From Cloeon dipterum (lineage: Eukaryota; Arthropoda; Insecta; Ephemeroptera; Baetidae): a stretch of DNA of 64,000 bases. Of the stretch, positions 59,756-64,000 are shown piece by piece. Under the pieces are notes generated by a model, which was not told where the DNA came from, did not search any database, and saw nothing but the letters and a program-made list of their open reading frames with translations. The position numbers and the translations under genes were made by a program. Each line of letters begins with the position of its first letter. Positions within the stretch are counted from its first letter, which is position 1. The DNA is taken from contig NC_088788.1 of NCBI RefSeq assembly GCF_949628265.1, positions 9,300,001 through 9,364,000 of the forward strand. Reading direction: 5' to 3'.

Positions 59756-61647
59756 AAAAATTAAATGCAAAAATTTATTTGCTCGACTTAATATAAATAT
59801 TAAAAATTTTAAAAAATTATTAAAAAACCTCGCAGGATAAAATGAAATCTTAATAAGCTTTTTCTGTAAAAATAAACAGTAAAAACATCTCCAAATTCTT
59901 GCCTTTTTAACTTGAAAATCTTATATATCTTTGAAATTCCGTCGCAATGCACCTTTCAGATGGCGTGTCCGACCTGTATGTTGAAGGAAAGTAAAAAGCC
60001 TGGAAGAGAAACGTCAGTGCACACCTGTCGTAAACCGAGATGACACGATTTCGCAGCAACCACCGGTGCGAAAGCAAAAAAAAAGAGTCGTAGTGGGCAA
60101 TCCAAGTTAGGCTAAAGGGCAAGCGGGCGTGCCGTGCCGCTGCTTCTGCTGGTTCTGCCGCCTGCATGCGCACCTTTCTGCATCAACTGCCACACAGCAG
60201 ACCAACGACCCACTTTCAACACTTGTTTGCTCAGGCACACAACCCCAAATACACGCCAATTTTTCGTCTTTTCCCGCCGCAAACACGCAGGTGACAAATC
60301 AGCAACCAACCGAGAAAATGCACTTGCCTTCACGATCAAACTTTGCTCCGAACGTTTCCTCCGCACTATATTTTTGTCTCTCAAGACCAATATTTAGAAA
60401 AAAAATCAAAAACTTTCTGGTTAGCAGTTTAAAAATTTTCCGTCTGTTTTTTAGGTGAAAAAGATGAATTTAACACCAAAAAAGGATTGAATAAGGAAAC
60501 TTATTCAAAGTTGCCTATTTTATGCTCATTTTCGCGTCTTAAATTGAATTTATTATTAAATAGTCTCGACAATTTTGGAGAACTAAACAAAAACATTCTT
60601 TTAACATTTTAAATTAGCGTTTAAGACCAAAGGTAAAGGATTAAATTAATGTCGCTGCGATTTAAAAAATGCATATTTTTGTAATTTTGGCTGAATCTAA
60701 TTTCAGCAAGAAATTTGCTATAAAATTTATAATTTTTTACCGCTGCAAAATTAAGATTTCAAGATATTTTCCTTGCGATTTTATGACTCCATACTGCACT
60801 TAAAATTATTTCTTTTGATGTGCTTAAAAGGATCCCGTTCAAACCCGAACATAGAGAAGGAAACATTTCCCGATTTGCAGAGAGCACGCGAAAAGGACAA
60901 ATAAGAGTAGTTTGTTTACACACCAATAAAATTTGATCACGAGAATAGAAAGGGATGAGAGGAGCGCTTTTGGGCCAGGTGCGCGCTTTGCTGCTCTCCT
61001 CGAGTAAAACACGTCGTAGCGTAAAAAACAGACAAAAAGTTGTCGAGCGTCGGAACGAAATCAAAAGTTGGTCTGCAGCCGAGCATTTTCAGCAGCAGCA
61101 GCAGCACTCGGCGGAGCCTGCAGCGCGAGACAAGAGCAGGAAAATGCTCTGGCTGCAGGACGCACCAAACTTTTGATTGAACCCAGTGCCCGCTAGCATC
61201 TCAATCGAACCATTTATTACGCACTTTTTGCGCTCCTCGTCGCTCTTTCGCCAGGAAATTAAAACGCAGCATGCGTTTCCTCCGCTTTTTCCTCTCCAAA
61301 CTTCACTCTCTCTCGCTTTCCGGGTTGAAACAAACACGTGCAAAGTGTACAGCTCGGAAATTTCCGCTGGATATCATAATTTCCTATGAGGCAATATTTC
61401 ACACATTTTTTTTAATTTTTGCTAGTTCCCATCCAGCTTTAAAATTTATAATTATTATTTGAATAGAGGTTATTTTGCGGTTTCAACCCGCAAAACCGCA
61501 ACTAAACCGCGGTTGCGGTTTAACTTTTTACCAATCCAAGATGGCGGCTTGCGGTTGCTGTTTCGAGTTGTGCAGTATATCCTTACAAACCCGCAAAAAT
61601 ATAAAAACAAATTTTTATTAAAATTTTGCCTTAAAAAGTTGACCAGG
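59756..61647. other. Non-coding interval with a partial foldback relative and GC-rich blocks
   Basis: Contains the partial foldback relative at 60,610-60,840, GC-rich blocks at about 60,000-60,400 and 60,940-61,350, and CCGC-rich low-complexity sequence at 61,478-61,530 like that in the TIR element at 42 kb. AAGATGGCGGC at 61,538-61,548 is an exact YY1/Pho-type motif. No exon is recognised. Confidence 0.5.
60610..60840 (+). mobile_element. Partial (left-half) foldback-family relative, empty site for the MITE
   Basis: Shares with the copy at 59,072 the order TTAGCGTTTAAGACCAAAG, TTTTGGCTGAAT, AATTTCAGCAAGAAA, GATTTTATGACTC and CTTTTGATGTGCTTAAA. Only the left half remains, and no matching right arm follows. 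Confidence 0.6.
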
Positions 61648-61761
61648 GGGCGGATTACGGCAACGCAACCTTGAAAGAAAATGGCAACGCTGGGCATAAA
61701 GCTAGCATTATTGTACAGCGTTTCAAGACCGAGCTAAAAAAAACGGTACCGTAATCCGCCC
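61648..61761. mobile_element. Small TIR element of about 114 bp
   Basis: GGGCGGATTACGG at 61648-61660 and its exact inverse CCGTAATCCGCCC at 61749-61761 bracket about 88 bp. The size and perfect 13-bp inverted ends suit a miniature transposable element. A target duplication is not evident. Confidence 0.5.
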
Positions 61762-62175
61762 TATATCGGTAGATGGGTGTGTCAGGAGCATGTATCAACA
61801 AGAAAAAATATTTGTCGGAAACCAACGATAGGTCAATTTTACCGTTAGCAAATGCGACGATAAGAGATGGGCCGTATATTTCTTCGGTGCGAACGATAAT
61901 ATGTTAAACAAAATATGAATATAATGATTTTGTTTTCTAATGAATTATTCGAACACCGCAGTCTTGGCAAAAGACAACCAGCCCGTTGGCTCGCATTGTT
62001 AAGGCACTCTCAGGAGTGTCAAAGCAATGTGTGGTATTTGAGCAGTTCGGAGAACTAAAATACTGGCAACCCAATATCAGAGATGGCAAAAAGTGGTTAG
62101 TTTAGTGACTCGAAATGCTCAAATTGCTCGACGGGCTGGTAGAAATCGCTACTTGCTGCTTTGCACCTTTCCAGC
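61762..62175. other. Non-coding interval
   Basis: Mixed-composition DNA with no recognised exon. TTTGCACCTTTCCAG at 62,160-62,174 would make a reasonable splice acceptor for the open frame that follows. Confidence 0.45.
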
Positions 62176-62400
62176 ATGCGTGATTTGGCTTCACAGGACG
62201 AATGCCTAGCGTTCCAATGCAGTCCTCGGTGCGGAGGCAAGTGGCCCTTGATTGGGCTGGGTCCCTGTGCGGCCTGGTGCGCTAATAATATCCGTTCGCG
62301 GTGTTATTGGGACCCGGGTTTCAGCATTCGTGCTAGTGCAGTGCGCGCCCTTCCCGCTCCTCGGACAGGGATAAAAAGAGCAAAAAAAGATAAATATTAA
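62176..62400 (+). CDS. Doubtful small Cys-rich open frame (74 aa)
   Basis: ATG-started frame with eight Cys, a GC content above its surroundings and a basic end (KRAKKDKY), directly followed by AATAAA at 62,399-62,404. It is preceded by an acceptor-like CCTTTCCAG, so it could be the last exon of an unseen gene or a processed copy. No family is recognised and no signal peptide is evident. The antisense strand is also largely open, which weakens the call. Confidence 0.22.
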   Translation: MRDLASQDECLAFQCSPRCGGKWPLIGLGPCAAWCANNIRSRCYWDPGFSIRASAVRALPAPRTGIKRAKKDKY

Positions 62401-62444
62401 TAAATCTCTGTTTTGATTATCGCTTTTATAAACTTCAACTGAAA

Positions 62445-62860
62445 TTATTTTGGTAGCCCTGAGAAGGGCTGGTTTATTTGGTGCTTCACTTGCTCATCTA
62501 GCAAAGCAATATGATTGTGGGCTGATCGGAGTCCAAGCAAATATGGCAGGTACATCGAAAGATTTCCTCGGCGGCTTTCTTCATCCTCTCTCTCGCTCTT
62601 TTTGCAGCTAGGGATACAACTGTTGTCATCCACATCCAGCGTTTGGCTCTTGGTCGTTTCTTCAGCTGCAACAGAGGTGATCGCTTCTTTGAATGGACGA
62701 GGCTTGCTGATGACTTGACCATATTAATTCTGGGTTGAGGCGTATGTCTGTTCATTTATACTGAAACTTCAATGCGCGTTTTCTGCTCACCTCGCGTGCT
62801 CGACGTTTGGGATCTTTTGGCGCTGCCGCTGCAGTCACTTATGATGCGTTTCAAGATCAT
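62445..62860 (-). CDS. Candidate small two-exon gene (96 aa, unknown)
   Basis: Exon 1 is 62860-62791, starting MILKRIISDC, with a strong donor GCGAG|GTGAGC. Exon 2 is 62665-62445, after the acceptor CCTCTGTTGCAG. The 125-bp intron joins phase 1 to phase 1 and gives one frame of 96 aa ending in TAA. The product is Ser/Glu/Lys-rich in the middle (DDNSCIPSCKKSEREDEES), with a hydrophobic stretch near LPYLLGL. A DRE-type TATCGATA lies about 50 bp upstream of the ATG. I recognise no family. Another frame of exon 2 shows CTCHICLDS, RING-like by eye, but it stops at once. Confidence 0.35.
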
Positions 62861-62907
62861 AACACCTCCTTGGTAAGCGAAAATAGTCGCCGTATTAATT
62901 TTTTGAA

Positions 62908-62915
62908 TATCGATA
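62908..62915 (-). promoter_or_regulatory. DRE-type core promoter motif (TATCGATA)
   Basis: Exact palindromic TATCGATA, the DREF/BEAF-type element common at Drosophila housekeeping promoters. It sits 48 bp upstream of the candidate ATG at 62,860. Use in this organism is inferred. Confidence 0.35.
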
Positions 62916-64000
62916 TATCGTTCATGCCGCGGAAAAAAGTCCGATCTCGAATAAGCAAACCCTACAATAATAAAATTAGTGAGAATGTTTTTTTTAAACT
63001 TTAATCCGGTTGATTTTATTTTATATTAATAATATAAAAAAACATTGCACAAATTGGCATAAAAGCAAAACAGATGAAACAGCATACTCTCGCATCCAGA
63101 ATTTTAAAGTCGCTTACTGGCCCAGTAGTAGACTCTTTCATCGAACTTTAAGAAAAATGTGAAAAAACGGCACTTTCCCTGTAATTCGGAGAGCTCTTTT
63201 GAAATCGATTGCGAAGGAAGACGAGTCAATTTGCATCCGAGGCAACATAATTTTCCATATTATCGCAGGCAAACTAATGAAGTTGCTCTCGATATATCAG
63301 CGTGATTTGCATATTGATGTGGGGGATCGAGTCTGCAGTTTACTGAAACGCATCGAAATTCCAATCAAAACACTGGCTGCAAACACAAATATTTGCTCGC
63401 GCGCCGAGATGGTGTTTGAGTTTTGCACTTGCCTCCAATCGCGCTACACAAGGCACAAATTTACCACCATGCACGGTCTAAATTTATTAATTTATAGCAG
63501 TAATTGAGTGACAAAACAAAATTACTTCTTAGAATTTTGTTTAAATTTTAATATAGCTGCAGAAAAACGTGTAGAGTGTATTTAAAAATTAAGTTGCCAG
63601 TAAATTAACTCTCGAAATTTCAATTATATTAAAAATTAAGGCATTTTCACGGAAATAAGTGAGTTTACTAAACTAATTTGACACGATTCTACACTAAATT
63701 ACCATTGGGTCGGCCCCCTGAGGCCTCATTTAGCAGCAATTATCTTAAAATTACGTATATAGTTCATGTCCTCATAATTTGTTAGATAAATTTAATAAAA
63801 TAATTTACAATGGCATGTAAAATTTATGTTTAAAAATCTGGAGAATGCACCAATTAGGATATAATTCGAACATAACCACAAACCATTGTAAAAATCTTAA
63901 CTTTTTCCTTTTAAAACACAATTACCTGAAATTGAGATTAAAAATTTCATTTTTACTTATTTTTCTCAGGATTATAAATTTTCACTTTGATTTGAATTTT
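62916..64000. other. Mostly non-coding end of the window
   Basis: AT-rich DNA apart from 63,190-63,507, a less AT-rich stretch with a plus-strand open frame. Its part after the acceptor-like TATTATCGCAG (about 63,259-63,269) reads KLMKLLSIYQRD and contains no known domain. It could be an exon of a gene continuing to the right or chance. From 63,510 to the end nothing is seen. Confidence 0.4.

Noticed and set aside
62498-62755. Minus-strand frame ending CTCHICLDS, suggestive of a RING start
   Set aside because: It stops nine residues after LDS, lacks the remaining zinc ligands, and the alternative frame is the one supported by splice phase.
63190-63507. 102-codon plus-strand frame near the right end
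   Set aside because: No ATG near its start, no known domain and only one acceptor-like site. Kept as a note in the interval entry, not called as a gene.
1-64000. CRISPR arrays, operons, rRNA or prokaryotic features
   Set aside because: None present. Gene structure is eukaryotic throughout, with introns, poly(A) signals and MITEs.

Overview
This is a eukaryotic, arthropod (almost certainly insect) nuclear window. The evidence is the intron-rich genes with GT-AG junctions, GC-rich exons set in AT-rich introns, and a histidine decarboxylase whose exons match the insect enzyme almost residue for residue. I cannot name the order or species from the sequence. Five protein genes could be reconstructed exon by exon with all splice phases agreeing.

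Layout. Positions 1-21.4 kb hold no convincing coding exon. GC-rich blocks a few hundred bases long (with CG-rich triplet, GT/CA and GA microsatellites) alternate with AT-rich spacers. This looks like regulatory or 5' non-coding DNA, with two TATA-type promoter candidates, a hAT-type MITE, a foldback element and a duplicated block containing 46 identical bases. From 21,775 to 32,228 (+) lies Hdc, 14 coding exons, 667 aa, the histamine-synthesising enzyme. Tail to tail with it, 33,063-35,612 (-) encodes a secreted 378-aa protein with about four thyroglobulin type-1 repeats. Next, 37,101-41,027 (-) encodes a 309-aa nuclear protein that joins four C2H2-type zinc fingers to a C-terminal bHLH domain, an unusual combination. 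Then 42,616-46,510 (-) encodes RNase P/MRP subunit Rpp30 (280 aa). Head to head with Rpp30 is a DHX36/RHAU-type DEIH-box G-quadruplex helicase ending at 52,861 (+; about 996 aa). From 52.9 kb to the end the window is again mostly non-coding, with more GC-rich islands, several MITEs and a few weak small-gene candidates near 62-63.5 kb.

Mobile DNA. One non-autonomous family (about 270-277 bp, CAGCGGGG-type ends, 8-bp target duplications, so hAT-like) has four copies. A second family is a foldback of about 420 bp with very long inverted repeats, with intact, eroded or partial copies at 13.8, 23.4, 41.6, 44.3, 59.1 and 60.6 kb. Two of the four hAT MITEs are nested inside foldback copies, which dates the families relative to each other. 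A larger TIR element (41,455-42,135) carries a foldback copy inside it.

How the genes relate. Rpp30 (tRNA 5' maturation) and Dhx36 (G-quadruplex RNA unwinding) share a short intergenic promoter region, a typical housekeeping pair. The zinc finger-bHLH gene and the thyroglobulin-repeat gene follow Rpp30 on the same strand. Hdc is a tissue-specific neural gene with a long non-coding upstream interval. Nothing suggests that the five genes form one pathway.
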